Position numbers and translations under genes: made by a program. Shown in pieces: positions 25,038 through 32,684 of a stretch of DNA of 32,684 nt. The DNA is from Bifidobacterium thermophilum DSM 20210. GTDB taxonomy: Bacteria > Actinomycetota > Actinomycetes > Actinomycetales > Bifidobacteriaceae. The notes under the pieces were generated by a model that did not search any database, had not been told where the DNA came from, and saw only the letters and a list, made by a program, of their open reading frames with translations. The stretch covers positions 1 to 32,684 of the forward strand of contig JDUB01000023.1 of NCBI GenBank assembly GCA_000771265.1, given 5' to 3'. Each line of letters opens with the position of its first letter. Positions within the stretch are counted from its first letter, which is position 1.

Positions 25038-25348
25038 GCCATACCTCGTTCCATGATTCCTTGATTCCAGGACGCGAGATTCCCTGCGAAATCCGCGCGA
25101 AACCCCGCGTTCTTGCCATGCGGCCTGCCGCGAACTCCCCGGAAACGGCATGCGACCACCTTAGTGCACCACCGGCGAGTGTGACAGACGGTGTTACAGA
25201 AGTCTCACGAAACAAGAATATACGGCGAGGTTTGCGCGGATGCTCTGCGGCACGGCTGCGCATGAAGCCGAATATATGCGGTTCAGCGAGCGCCGGGGCA
25301 CTTCAGACACGCTTCAGGCGCACCTCGAACGCACCTCGAACACGCCTC
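25038..25348. other. Intergenic region between LMW-PTP and EEP genes
   Basis: 311 bp. Contains the ribosome binding site of the EEP gene and an 11-bp direct repeat TTCGAGGTGCG (minus strand, about 25318-25340) just after the LMW-PTP stop. No convincing hairpin with a T-run, RNA gene or reading frame was seen. Confidence 0.4.
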
Positions 25349-25957
25349 TCAGACGGTGGCTGTAAGCCCCTGCCACATAATCTGCGTGCGCTGCGGGGCC
25401 GCCATAACGCCATAATGCTTGCGCATGCTGGTGAGAATCGTACGCAACGCGGCATTGGTCTGGTTGGCGGCGATGCGGAACTTGTCGAATTCCTTGCCAT
25501 GCGGGTCTTCGATGTCCGCGGATGGCGGGAGCATCGGGCGGACCATCGGCGCTAGACTGATCACCGAATTGAGCCGTTCCTGGATGGTACGGCCCTGTAC
25601 CATGCCGTGCTCGGCGCAATATTGGCATAGCGCAGCGAATTCCGTAAGCACGAAGGTGTAGCGAACCGCCGTTGGTGCAAGGGTCACAATATCTTTACGT
25701 TGCGAAGCCTCGAAACATAGAATCAGATCAGCGGACTGGGCGATCTGCCTGGTCAGGCGCCGCGAACGAAAGCCGCTGGAATCAATGCCAATGCTGGACA
25801 TGAGCCGGGCGCTCGACGGGTCGATGGGGTGCATCGGCAGGCCTTTGGTGCCGGCGCTGCTCACCGTGATGGAAGTGCCGGAAAGGTAGCGGGACAACAG
25901 CAACTCGCCCATGGGCGAGCGGCAAATATTACCGGTGCACACGAACACAATCTGCAT
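25349..25957 (-). CDS. Low-molecular-weight protein-tyrosine phosphatase (Wzb/CpsB-type)
   Basis: Protein of 202 residues. The P-loop CTGNICRS (nucleophile Cys7, Arg13 in CX5R) follows the first strand, and the general acid is probably Asp151 in DIEDP. It is about 50 residues longer than the usual ~150: extra sequence lies between residues 100 and 145 and at the C-terminus. These cytoplasmic enzymes remove phosphate from BY-kinases that control polysaccharide chain length or export, but no such kinase or Wzz-like gene is in the window. It is divergent from the priming transferase gene, so a link to EPS regulation is likely but inferred. Confidence 0.9.
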   Translation of the reverse strand: MQIVFVCTGNICRSPMGELLLSRYLSGTSITVSSAGTKGLPMHPIDPSSARLMSSIGIDSSGFRSRRLTRQIAQSADLILCFEASQRKDIVTLAPTAVRYTFVLTEFAALCQYCAEHGMVQGRTIQERLNSVISLAPMVRPMLPPSADIEDPHGKEFDKFRIAANQTNAALRTILTSMRKHYGVMAAPQRTQIMWQGLTATV

Positions 25958-26377
25958 ACGACCTACCCTTTACACGGCTGGGATCTTCAGGGGCGAAGAC
26001 CTATAGGACACCATTCTAATGGGACGACACGTCTTTGCGGAAATATCCGCCGACACAACGCCAGGGGTCGTATCGGTGCCGAAATATCACCCGCAATTTA
26101 CCAGCAATTCACCTGAGACCTGACTGTCATATAGCATTGAAACACCTTCCAAGAGGCAATGAAACGACATTGCAGAGCAAAGTGTTGGATTGTTGCGCAA
26201 ACACGAAGAATCTCCGAAAATATCGTTCGGGTCAGGGTATACTCGTGCGCTAGAAGAGACCAGTTGCCCTACAAACCGGTTCGACGCACCCGCGTCGCAC
26301 CGGTTCCACTGCTTTTCTGAGCATGTATAGGGGGGGGAGGGTCTCGTGACAAACGCGAAGACAGGAGGGAACAACAC
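25958..26377. other. Divergent intergenic region of LMW-PTP and priming transferase
   Basis: 420 bp holding the start signals of both divergent genes. It has a possible -10 TATACT at 26238-26243 (no good -35 seen), a leader hairpin at 26275-26304, a G-run near 26331 and AGGAGGG before the 26378 start. No reading frame with recognisable content is present. Confidence 0.5.
26275..26304 (+). promoter_or_regulatory. Leader hairpin, possible attenuator, before the priming transferase
   Basis: ACCGGTTCGACGC (26275-26287) pairs with GCGTCGCACCGGT (26292-26304): a 13-bp stem with one mismatch and a 4-base loop. It is followed 8 bases later by a short TTTT (26312-26315). It sits about 75 bp upstream of the start codon, where it could end transcription early or shape the leader. 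Confidence 0.45.
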
Positions 26378-28105
26378 ATGCCAGCACGGGAAGGCTCCGC
26401 GACAGCAGTACAGTCCCCAGACCGGCCCCGGCAGGATATTCCTGCGCCACCGGCCACACAAGGTAAACCACGAGTAGCGGCATCCGGCACGAGGCAACAG
26501 CCGCGAGCTGCCAAGCATGAGACAACCGGTCGGAACCATGAAACATCATTCTTCGACGGATCATACTTCGCGCCGGACGAGCAAGGCATCCTCCACCGCA
26601 CAGGCAATAGCCATCCGCCGCTGGGAGTGACCATCCCCCGTTGGCGGTATATGTACAACGCCACGCTGATTGCACTCGACACTGTGATGGCCTTGATCGC
26701 ATGCAGTCTTGTGTTCCTGTTCAACCATCATGGGTACCAGTCCTTACTGGCCAACCGCGGGCAAATTGATGGAGTCACAGGATTCCTCGTCATTGTTTGT
26801 GTCTCAAATCTCATCTGCCTATATATCTGCAAGAGCTATGAACGGCACACGATGGGCGAAGGCTACGGGTTGTATACGAAGCTCATCAACTCCCAGCTGC
26901 TGAACTTCGTGATGCTGTGCTCAGCTGCTTATATTTTCAAGCTGGACATTCCCCGCAGCTTTATCTTCCTCATACCTATCATCACGCTGGTACTGCTCAT
27001 CATCGAACGCTGGCTGATGCGGCTATCGCTCCACCGTAACCGCAGGAACGGCGAATACAACTATCCGACTGTCATTGTCGGCTCACCAGAAGGCATACGC
27101 GCAACCATCGCCAGCCTCGGGGCCAACAATTCCCTCGGGTACGAGCCCATCGCCATCTGCCCGATCGCTTCCACGCGCAAGACTGACAACGCGGACTCGC
27201 CACAGCATCTTGTCTCCGCCCCGTTCGAACCAGCCAGTGATCTGGAACGCCGTCTGAGAATCCTGCCGCTCAATTCGCACCTGCCGCAGGCCGCGAAACG
27301 GCTCAATGCACAGACCGTGCTCATCACCGACGTGCTCACCCGGGATTCGGAAACCATGCGAACACTCTCGCTCGCCGTGGAATCCATGGGGATCGAACTT
27401 GCCCTGACCACCAAGGTCGCGGACATCGGCGGAGGCGAACTGCGATTCCGCAACAACCCGACCACACCGGTATTGACAGCCAAACTTCCGCAATACACAA
27501 TCGCCACGCGAGTCATCAAACGCCTGTTTGACATCGTTCTGTCCACTATCGCAATGATCGTGTTATCACCCGTCATGATCTGGGCTGCGATCATGGTGAA
27601 AAAAGAGGATGGCGGACCGGTATTCTATTCGCAACAAAGAATCGGAATCTATGGCAAACCGTTCACCATGTACAAATTCCGCTCGATGCGTACTGACGCT
27701 GATGCAGTAAAAGCAAAGCTGGCTAAAGAACGCGGCATCGAGAACCGGTTCATCTTCAAGCTGAAAGATGATCCACGAATCACGAAAATCGGGCATGTCA
27801 TTCGGAAAACTTCGATTGACGAACTGCCCCAGCTGTTCAACGTGCTGAAAGGCGACATGAGTCTGGTGGGTCCCCGCCCGCCGTTACCGGAGGAGGTCGC
27901 ACGATACGATTCGCTGTATTCCACTCGTTTGCTCGTCAAACCCGGAATTACCGGGCCGTGGCAAATTTCCGGCCGCAGCGATTTGTCGAAGGAACGGTCA
28001 GAAGTCATCGATGTCTCCTACGTCCAGGATTGGTCAATCACCGGCGACATCGCGATTCTGTTCAAGACGGTTTCGGCGGTGCTGAAAGGCACCGGGTCTT
28101 ACTGA
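26378..28105 (+). CDS. Undecaprenyl-phosphate sugar phosphotransferase (priming glycosyltransferase)
   Basis: Protein of 575 residues of the WbaP/CpsE type. After an 85-residue polar N-terminus come four membrane spans (about 93-116, 133-152, 168-188, 194-213), a Rossmann-like central part, and a C-terminal bacterial sugar-transferase domain. That domain has KRLFDIVLST, FYSQQRIGIYGKPFTMYKFR, SIDELPQLFNVLKGDMSLVG-PRP and KPGITGPWQISGRSDL, all hallmark blocks. It moves a sugar-1-phosphate from a UDP-sugar to undecaprenyl phosphate, the first step of EPS assembly. Strong AGGAGGG site before ATG. It is the only priming enzyme in the window and is transcribed away from the island; the sugar is not determined. 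Confidence 0.92.
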   Translation: MPAREGSATAVQSPDRPRQDIPAPPATQGKPRVAASGTRQQPRAAKHETTGRNHETSFFDGSYFAPDEQGILHRTGNSHPPLGVTIPRWRYMYNATLIALDTVMALIACSLVFLFNHHGYQSLLANRGQIDGVTGFLVIVCVSNLICLYICKSYERHTMGEGYGLYTKLINSQLLNFVMLCSAAYIFKLDIPRSFIFLIPIITLVLLIIERWLMRLSLHRNRRNGEYNYPTVIVGSPEGIRATIASLGANNSLGYEPIAICPIASTRKTDNADSPQHLVSAPFEPASDLERRLRILPLNSHLPQAAKRLNAQTVLITDVLTRDSETMRTLSLAVESMGIELALTTKVADIGGGELRFRNNPTTPVLTAKLPQYTIATRVIKRLFDIVLSTIAMIVLSPVMIWAAIMVKKEDGGPVFYSQQRIGIYGKPFTMYKFRSMRTDADAVKAKLAKERGIENRFIFKLKDDPRITKIGHVIRKTSIDELPQLFNVLKGDMSLVGPRPPLPEEVARYDSLYSTRLLVKPGITGPWQISGRSDLSKERSEVIDVSYVQDWSITGDIAILFKTVSAVLKGTGSY

Positions 28106-28235
28106 TTCAGGCTGACCGGCGACAAGCCGGCGGATATCCGGAACCGTGCCGAACCGGTTCGATTCCGCAATCACCTTTGCGGAAGGTCTTGACGCGCCGG
28201 GAAGGGGACGTATCACGGCATTCCGCCATAGCTTC

Positions 28236-28280
28236 CAGTGGGCGGTTGCTCGGGCATAAGGCTCGGGCAGCCGCCCACTG
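28236..28280 (+). terminator. Long hairpin after the priming transferase gene
   Basis: A 20-bp stem (28236-28255 with 28261-28280; CAGTGGGCGG against CCGCCCACTG, the inner part with three G-U type pairs) and a 5-base loop. No T-run follows, so it may be a GC-rich terminator or an mRNA-stabilising structure. It lies about 130 bp after the stop codon. Confidence 0.6.
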
Positions 28281-28399
28281 TCGTTGTGCGCCGGCATGAC
28301 TATCATGGAAAGTTCCAAGGCAATTAGGAAACACAGGTACGCGACACCCGGGAGAGGTGCCACACGGCGTGACGATGAACTGGCGAAACAGGTGAGGTA

Positions 28400-30184
28400 T
28401 TGAGCAGGAGAGACGATGACAGGCGACAATCCTTGGCAGGCAGGAACGCGACGACGGACCAGCGAATTGGAGGCAAACGAATCGGCAGGAAAGTCGGCAA
28501 CAATGTCGGCAAGCCGCTCGATTCCGCGGACGCATACGTGGACGGGCATCTGAGCCGAACCGCGTTCATTTCGCTGATCATTCTGACCTTTATCACCTTC
28601 GTCGGCAATTTCACCCAGCTGCAACTCAGTTCGGCACTGCCCACCATCGTCAAGGAATTCCACATCAGCGTCACCACCGGACAATGGCTCACCTCGGTGT
28701 TCCAGCTGGTCATGGGCGTCATGGTGCCGCTGACCGCATATCTCACCAGGCGGTTCACAACCCGGCAGATCGTCATCACCTCCATGCTCGTGTTCACCGC
28801 CGGTTCAGTACTCGCCTGGCTTGGCCCGACCTTCGTGATTGTATTGCTCGGGCGAATCCTCGAAGCCATTGGCACGGGTGTCATGTGGCCGGTTCTGCAG
28901 ATTACCGTCTTCTCCATCTACCCGTTGTCCCGACGCGGATTCGCCATGGGGACCGTCGGCATGGCGATGAGCGTCGCGCCGGCCATCGGACCGGTGATTG
29001 GCGGGTGGCAGACCGACGCTTACGGGTGGCGTTCGATCTTCATGACGTTGACGGTCATCGGCGTGGCCTCGGTCCTGCTCGCCTTCTTCGGGCTGCACAA
29101 CTTCGGAGCCACCGACCGCAATACGAAAGCGGACTTCTTCTCCGTGAGCCTCTCCATCTTCGGCTTCGGCGGGCTGATGTTCGGCTTCACCAACATCGAA
29201 GCCCACGCGTTCACGCATCCGCTGGTCTGGGTGCCGATTCTCGTGGGTATCGCCGGCATCATCTGGTTCGTGATGCGGCAGATTCACATGGCAGCCGCGT
29301 ACCGGGCGTGGGAGCGTGTGAAGAACGCCAATGCCCAGAGCAAGACCGGGGCTGCCGTGGCGGACGCCACTGGGGGGGTGAACGGACGCGCAGACGCGCG
29401 GAACAGCGGACGTACGGCTTCCACCGCAGTGCCAGGCGAATCGGCACGTGTTCCGTCCGGATTCCCGGCGCCGCGACCGGCATTGCTCAACCTTGGCGTC
29501 CTGCGCAACAAGAGCTTCACCGTTGGCACCATCTGCGCTGCACTGAGTTTCTTCGCATTCAGCTCGATTATGGTGATCATTCCGCTGTACATCCAAAACG
29601 ACCGCGGATATAGCGCGACCATGAGCGGCCTGATCATGCTGCCGGGCGCCATCGGCCAGTGCATCGCCCAATTCTGCGGAGGCCGGCTGCTCGACCGTTT
29701 TGGGGCGCGGCCCGTTGCACTGGTCGGATCGGCCACGCTGCTGATCGGCACCATCATGATGAGCATGATTGGCACCGATACGTGGATCTGGTGGGTTTCT
29801 ATCTCGCAATTCACACGCCAGATCGGCATGGGTCTGGTGCTCATGCCCGTCACCACATGGTCGCTTAACTGCCTCGCCCGGCAGGAGGTGTCCGCGGGAT
29901 CGGCCGTCACCAACACCGTACGTCAGATAGCCGGGGCCATCGGCGCGCCGGTTATGGTCATCACCATGGAAACCCTGACGCGGGTGTTCCACGCCGGCGG
30001 GCTGAACGCGACACTCGCCAACATCGACGGTGTGAAATGGACGCTGCGCATCAGCGCCTGCTTCGTGCTCGCGCAGCTGCTGCTCGTGATGTTCGGCGTG
30101 CACGGGCGAGGCGCGGGCTCAGCGCGGGAGGCGGCACAGTACGCAATCAAGCGGATGCGGTCGCATGGTAGTGCCGAAAATTGA
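28400..30184 (+). CDS. DHA2-type MFS multidrug exporter
   Basis: Protein of up to 594 residues with about 14 membrane spans, the EmrB/QacA group of proton-driven exporters. Typical parts are FISLIILTFITFVGNFTQLQ (first span), LSSALPTIVKEFHISVTTGQ, a motif A-like LTRRFTTRQ and a motif C-like region GTVGMAMSVAPAIGPVIGGW. A polar insertion of about 55 residues (about 300-355, rich in Ala, Gly and Ser) lies in the central loop. The start is uncertain: the TTG at 28400 has GGTGAGG too close to it, while the ATG at 28416 has a well-spaced AGGAGA but another frame that stops after 45 codons at 28553. A frameshift in the polar N-terminus or a leader peptide is possible. Substrate unknown. Confidence 0.85.
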   Translation: MSRRDDDRRQSLAGRNATTDQRIGGKRIGRKVGNNVGKPLDSADAYVDGHLSRTAFISLIILTFITFVGNFTQLQLSSALPTIVKEFHISVTTGQWLTSVFQLVMGVMVPLTAYLTRRFTTRQIVITSMLVFTAGSVLAWLGPTFVIVLLGRILEAIGTGVMWPVLQITVFSIYPLSRRGFAMGTVGMAMSVAPAIGPVIGGWQTDAYGWRSIFMTLTVIGVASVLLAFFGLHNFGATDRNTKADFFSVSLSIFGFGGLMFGFTNIEAHAFTHPLVWVPILVGIAGIIWFVMRQIHMAAAYRAWERVKNANAQSKTGAAVADATGGVNGRADARNSGRTASTAVPGESARVPSGFPAPRPALLNLGVLRNKSFTVGTICAALSFFAFSSIMVIIPLYIQNDRGYSATMSGLIMLPGAIGQCIAQFCGGRLLDRFGARPVALVGSATLLIGTIMMSMIGTDTWIWWVSISQFTRQIGMGLVLMPVTTWSLNCLARQEVSAGSAVTNTVRQIAGAIGAPVMVITMETLTRVFHAGGLNATLANIDGVKWTLRISACFVLAQLLLVMFGVHGRGAGSAREAAQYAIKRMRSHGSAEN

Positions 30185-30185
30185 G

Positions 30186-30240
30186 CCGACACCGGCGCAG
30201 CGGCCAAGTTGAAGCCATGCCTCGGGGCTGCCGGTGTTGG
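30186..30240. terminator. Hairpin between the converging MFS and Nramp genes
   Basis: CCGACACCGGCGCAGC (30186-30201) pairs with GCTGCCGGTGTTGG (about 30227-30240), with one bulge of two bases and a long loop. It sits between the convergent stop codons at 30184 and 30256, so it could serve both strands. Confidence 0.55.
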
Positions 30241-30255
30241 GAGGGCACGCTTGTC

Positions 30256-31680
30256 TCAGTTCTGACCAGTCATCGTGAGATATACCAACACCACGTTCAA
30301 CGCGATGATCAACACCGCAACAAGTAGGAACACTACATGCTTGAACAAGCCATCGCGGTACTCCCCCATCAGCCCGCGGTCACGGGTGTACCGTATCAGC
30401 GGGATAATCGCGAAGGGAATACCAATCGACAACACCACCTGACCGATCACCAACGTATACGTCGGATTCGCAGAAAACCACAGCACGACCAGTGCCGGGA
30501 CGAGCGTCACAATGCGGCACGCCCACATCGGCGCGTGAATATGCAGCAGTCCGCGCATGATCTCGGAGCCGGCGTACGTGCCCACCGAAGTCGACGACAG
30601 CGACGAAGCAAGCAGGCCGATTGAGAAAATCGTTCCCACCGCCGGGCCGAGCGCCATCTCGATCGCATGCTGCGCGCCTTCGATAGTGTCCGTGCCCTTC
30701 ATGCCATACAGCGAGTTCGCAGCCAACACAAGCAGCGCAAGATTCACCGTGCCCGCCAACGCGAGCGCCCACACCACATCAATCCTGGAGCCGCGCAGCA
30801 ACTGTCTGGTGTCCGGTTTTTCTTCGTCTGGAGCATAATGATCGTTCACCAGCGTCGAGTGGAGATAAATCGCATGCGGCATAACTGTCGCGCCCAGAAT
30901 CGACGACGCCATCAGCACCGAATCCGCGCCACGGAACCGCGGAATCAAACCGGAGAGCACATCGCCGCCGTTCGGCGGGTCGACGAACAGGCCGGTGATG
31001 AAGCCGAAGGTGATCACTAGAAGCATCGCAATGACAATCTTCTCAAACACACGATGCGTGCGACCGCCTTGGAACCACAGCAGAACCGTTGATACCACGC
31101 CGATTACGCAACCGCCCCAGAACAGCGGCAGGCCGAACAGCAGGCGCAGTGCGATTGCTCCGCCGATGACTTCCGCGAGATCCGTTGCAATCGCAATCAC
31201 CTCGGCCTGCATGAAGAACATGTACCGGCCGGCGTCGCTCATCCGTTCGCCGAGGATCTGCGGGAGCGACTTGCCGGTCACGATGCCGAGTTTCGCGCTC
31301 TGATACTGGATCAGCACGCTCATGAGGTTCGCCAGCACCAGCACCCACACCAGCAGATAGCCGTAGCGGGCGCCCGAAGTGATGTTGGCCGCCACATTGC
31401 CCGGGTCCACGTAGGCGACCGCGGCGACGAAAGCCGGGCCGAGGATCGAGGCGAGCGCATGGCCGTGGTGGTGTGGTTGGGGTTGGGTGTGGGATTGAGT
31501 GGGCTGAGGGTGTGCGGGTTGGGCGGGCTGAGGGTGTGGTGCGTGCCCGGCTCTCTGCGCTGCCGATACTCCCGCGGGCAATTTGCCACCCACGCGTCCG
31601 CGTACTGACTGATTCGGATCCAGCTGCGCCTTGTGGGCGGCTGTATCCGTATTCTTTCCCCGATGTTCCGACTCGCTCAT
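30256..31680 (-). CDS. mntH: Nramp-family divalent metal transporter, His-rich N-terminus
   Basis: Protein of 474 residues with about 11 membrane spans. The metal-binding DPGN in helix 1 is at residues 92-95 (YVDPGNVAANITSGARYGYL), and MPH in helix 6 is at about 267-269 (VMPHAIYLHSTLV); both are diagnostic for Nramp/MntH, which imports Mn2+ and Fe2+ with protons. The cytoplasmic N-terminus is unusually long (about 75 residues) and rich in His, Pro and Gln (residues 46-75, for example HPQPAQPAHPQPTQ and PHHHGHA). The ATG at 31680 is chosen over a TTG two codons upstream. A promoter-like region with a direct repeat lies upstream. The His-rich part could bind metal, but this is inference. Confidence 0.93.
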   Translation of the reverse strand: MSESEHRGKNTDTAAHKAQLDPNQSVRGRVGGKLPAGVSAAQRAGHAPHPQPAQPAHPQPTQSHTQPQPHHHGHALASILGPAFVAAVAYVDPGNVAANITSGARYGYLLVWVLVLANLMSVLIQYQSAKLGIVTGKSLPQILGERMSDAGRYMFFMQAEVIAIATDLAEVIGGAIALRLLFGLPLFWGGCVIGVVSTVLLWFQGGRTHRVFEKIVIAMLLVITFGFITGLFVDPPNGGDVLSGLIPRFRGADSVLMASSILGATVMPHAIYLHSTLVNDHYAPDEEKPDTRQLLRGSRIDVVWALALAGTVNLALLVLAANSLYGMKGTDTIEGAQHAIEMALGPAVGTIFSIGLLASSLSSTSVGTYAGSEIMRGLLHIHAPMWACRIVTLVPALVVLWFSANPTYTLVIGQVVLSIGIPFAIIPLIRYTRDRGLMGEYRDGLFKHVVFLLVAVLIIALNVVLVYLTMTGQN

Positions 31681-31763
31681 GTTCAACCAGCTCTCATGTC
31701 TCGTCGTGATATCTCATATTCATCGTCGTGCCGGCGGGGTGACCGCCTCACGAGTCCGTTAGT

Positions 31764-31793
31764 GTTATAGGTCCGGTTTGTAACGCTGTGTAA
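31764..31793 (-). promoter_or_regulatory. mntH: Probable promoter of the Nramp gene with direct-repeat operator
   Basis: On the minus strand, TTACAC (complement of 31788-31793) and TATAAC (complement of 31764-31769) are 18 bp apart, fair -35 and -10 boxes, ending about 80 bp before the start codon. On the plus strand TGTAAC occurs twice about one helical turn apart (about 31779-31784 and 31789-31794), overlapping the -35, which suggests a regulator site. A metal-responsive regulator would be expected, but no known consensus is matched. Confidence 0.45.
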
Positions 31794-31822
31794 CATAGCG
31801 CGGACTGGAGCTCTCAGCCCTT

Positions 31823-32684
31823 GTGCCGCAAGGCGACACGCCGTTGGCCGGTGGAGAAGGATGCCAGGATGAGCGCCGAAACGTGAACGCCGGGACAGAG
31901 GAATCGGAGAATAAATCTTGGGCCTTGCCCGGAATCGGACAGCTTGACACGCACGCGCCCGAAATCGGGAGCGAAGTGTCCGATTATCCCGTCATGCACT
32001 TCACCGATTCGACTCGCACACATACAGAATCTGGGGCCGTCGATGAATCCTTATGTTTGAAACCAGCTCGATTCGCATCTGGTGACCGCAATATCCATTG
32101 GGCCGATCCATCACGATGCCGACCGCTTCGCATTGCGCCCGGGCAAACCATCCGCAGGGCCCAAATCAGAGATTGGATGTTGAAATCCGACTCAGGTCGC
32201 ATGCATCGGCCACACAAGGCGATGCCGGGCTACCACTCCGTAGCGTACCCGACAGAAAATCGCAGAACCAAGCCATTCTGGAACAGGTCTCGTCCGGCTC
32301 GGGGTACGGGGTCAGCCCGTTTCACGGACCAAATCGGAAATCAAATGCCGGACTCGGAACCAGTCCACGGAACACCACCGGACAAGGACCTCCGACCCGT
32401 CAGGCATCATCGACCACACGCACCAAGCCGCGGAATTCCAACGATTCCCACCGGTCATCATTGCCTCGCACAACCCGGATACAGCAGACGCCTGGCCTGA
32501 ATCGAGAACCAGCCGCCGATATCCGATTCAGTCCAACCGCTCCACCGAACACAGACCGGTCGCCAACACCACCATCAACCCGAAACCCCGGAACCAAGCC
32601 AATCACCCACATACCCGACCCCCACGAGCGACCAAGACAGACACACAGCACGAACCAAACCGGAAATAGGACACCAAACCCCGA
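31823..32684. other. Region without a convincing gene
   Basis: About 860 bp. A plus-strand open frame (31823-32500, GTG start) and shorter minus-strand frames exist. None has a good ribosome binding site, a recognisable motif or a believable amino-acid pattern; the plus frame is rich in Arg, Pro, His and Ser with no hydrophobic core. The strings AATCGG, AATCAG and CCGATT recur irregularly (for example near 31900, 31934, 31962, 32163 and 32333). It may be a long intergenic region, decayed DNA or the end of something beyond the window. Confidence 0.5.

Noticed and set aside
25310..25345. Short TTCGAGGTGCG repeat as a CRISPR or attachment site
   Set aside because: Only two copies, directly adjacent, without spacers or a neighbouring integrase or cas gene.
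28805..30103. 432-residue open frame on the minus strand opposite the MFS exporter
   Set aside because: It is antisense to a clear 14-span exporter, and its composition (His, Asp, Arg, Glu) is typical of a shadow frame.
31823..32500. 225-residue plus-strand frame with GTG start
   Set aside because: No ribosome site, no motif and random-looking composition. Kept only as part of a region note.
1..32684. tRNA, rRNA, CRISPR array or prophage
   Set aside because: I looked for cloverleaf-like segments, repeated spacer arrays and phage genes and saw none I could support by eye.

Overview
The window is most likely chromosomal DNA of a Bifidobacterium. Its native parts are GC-rich. They carry a secreted GH13 amylase with repeated CBM26/Big modules, an actinobacterial-style polyprenyl-phosphate sugar transferase (priming glycosyltransferase), a low-molecular-weight tyrosine phosphatase, a DHA2-type exporter and an Nramp transporter. 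The genus is inferred from composition and gene set; no rRNA or tRNA is present to confirm it.

Layout. (1) 1-5522 is an insertion-sequence graveyard. A fragment of rmlA (dTDP-rhamnose pathway) is cut at 183/184 by an IS21-family element (called IS-A here, 184-5182, genes on the minus strand). IS-A is itself split by a second, opposite-facing IS21-family element (IS-B, 1678-4210) that keeps a perfect 6-bp target duplication. Joining the IS-A halves across the duplication restores the istA reading frame. Both elements are dead through frameshifts. IS-A abuts an IS3-family transposase fragment, whose right end cuts a glf gene. (2) 5523 to about 19935 is an AT-rich exopolysaccharide/capsule operon on the minus strand, clearly foreign in composition. 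In transcription order it holds a tail of a lost gene, a PssD/PssE-type two-part glycosyltransferase, a broken acetyltransferase, a 654-residue HAD-like protein, a GT2 glycosyltransferase, a DUF4422 protein, a Wzy-like polymerase, a polysaccharide pyruvyl transferase, a dead IS1595-family transposase, a Wzx flippase, a MenD-like thiamine-diphosphate enzyme, an SDR, a broken NAD-dependent epimerase and a truncated glf. (3) 19928-20440 is a GC-rich, truncated rhamnosyltransferase-like gene that marks the other edge of the island. (4) 20665-31680 is mostly intact native DNA: amylase, EEP-family membrane protein, LMW-PTP, priming sugar transferase, MFS exporter and Nramp transporter. (5) 31681-32684 holds a probable promoter and about 850 bp without a convincing gene.

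How it fits together. The priming transferase at 26378 would load the first sugar on undecaprenyl phosphate. The island supplies later glycosyltransferases, decoration enzymes, flippase and polymerase. LMW-PTPs often accompany such loci as regulators. Broken rhamnose genes on both edges suggest that a foreign cassette replaced or interrupted an older rhamnose-containing polysaccharide locus, which IS activity then eroded. The most unusual part is the cassette of MenD-like enzyme, SDR and epimerase. It has no menaquinone context and may make an unusual sugar or acyl decoration.
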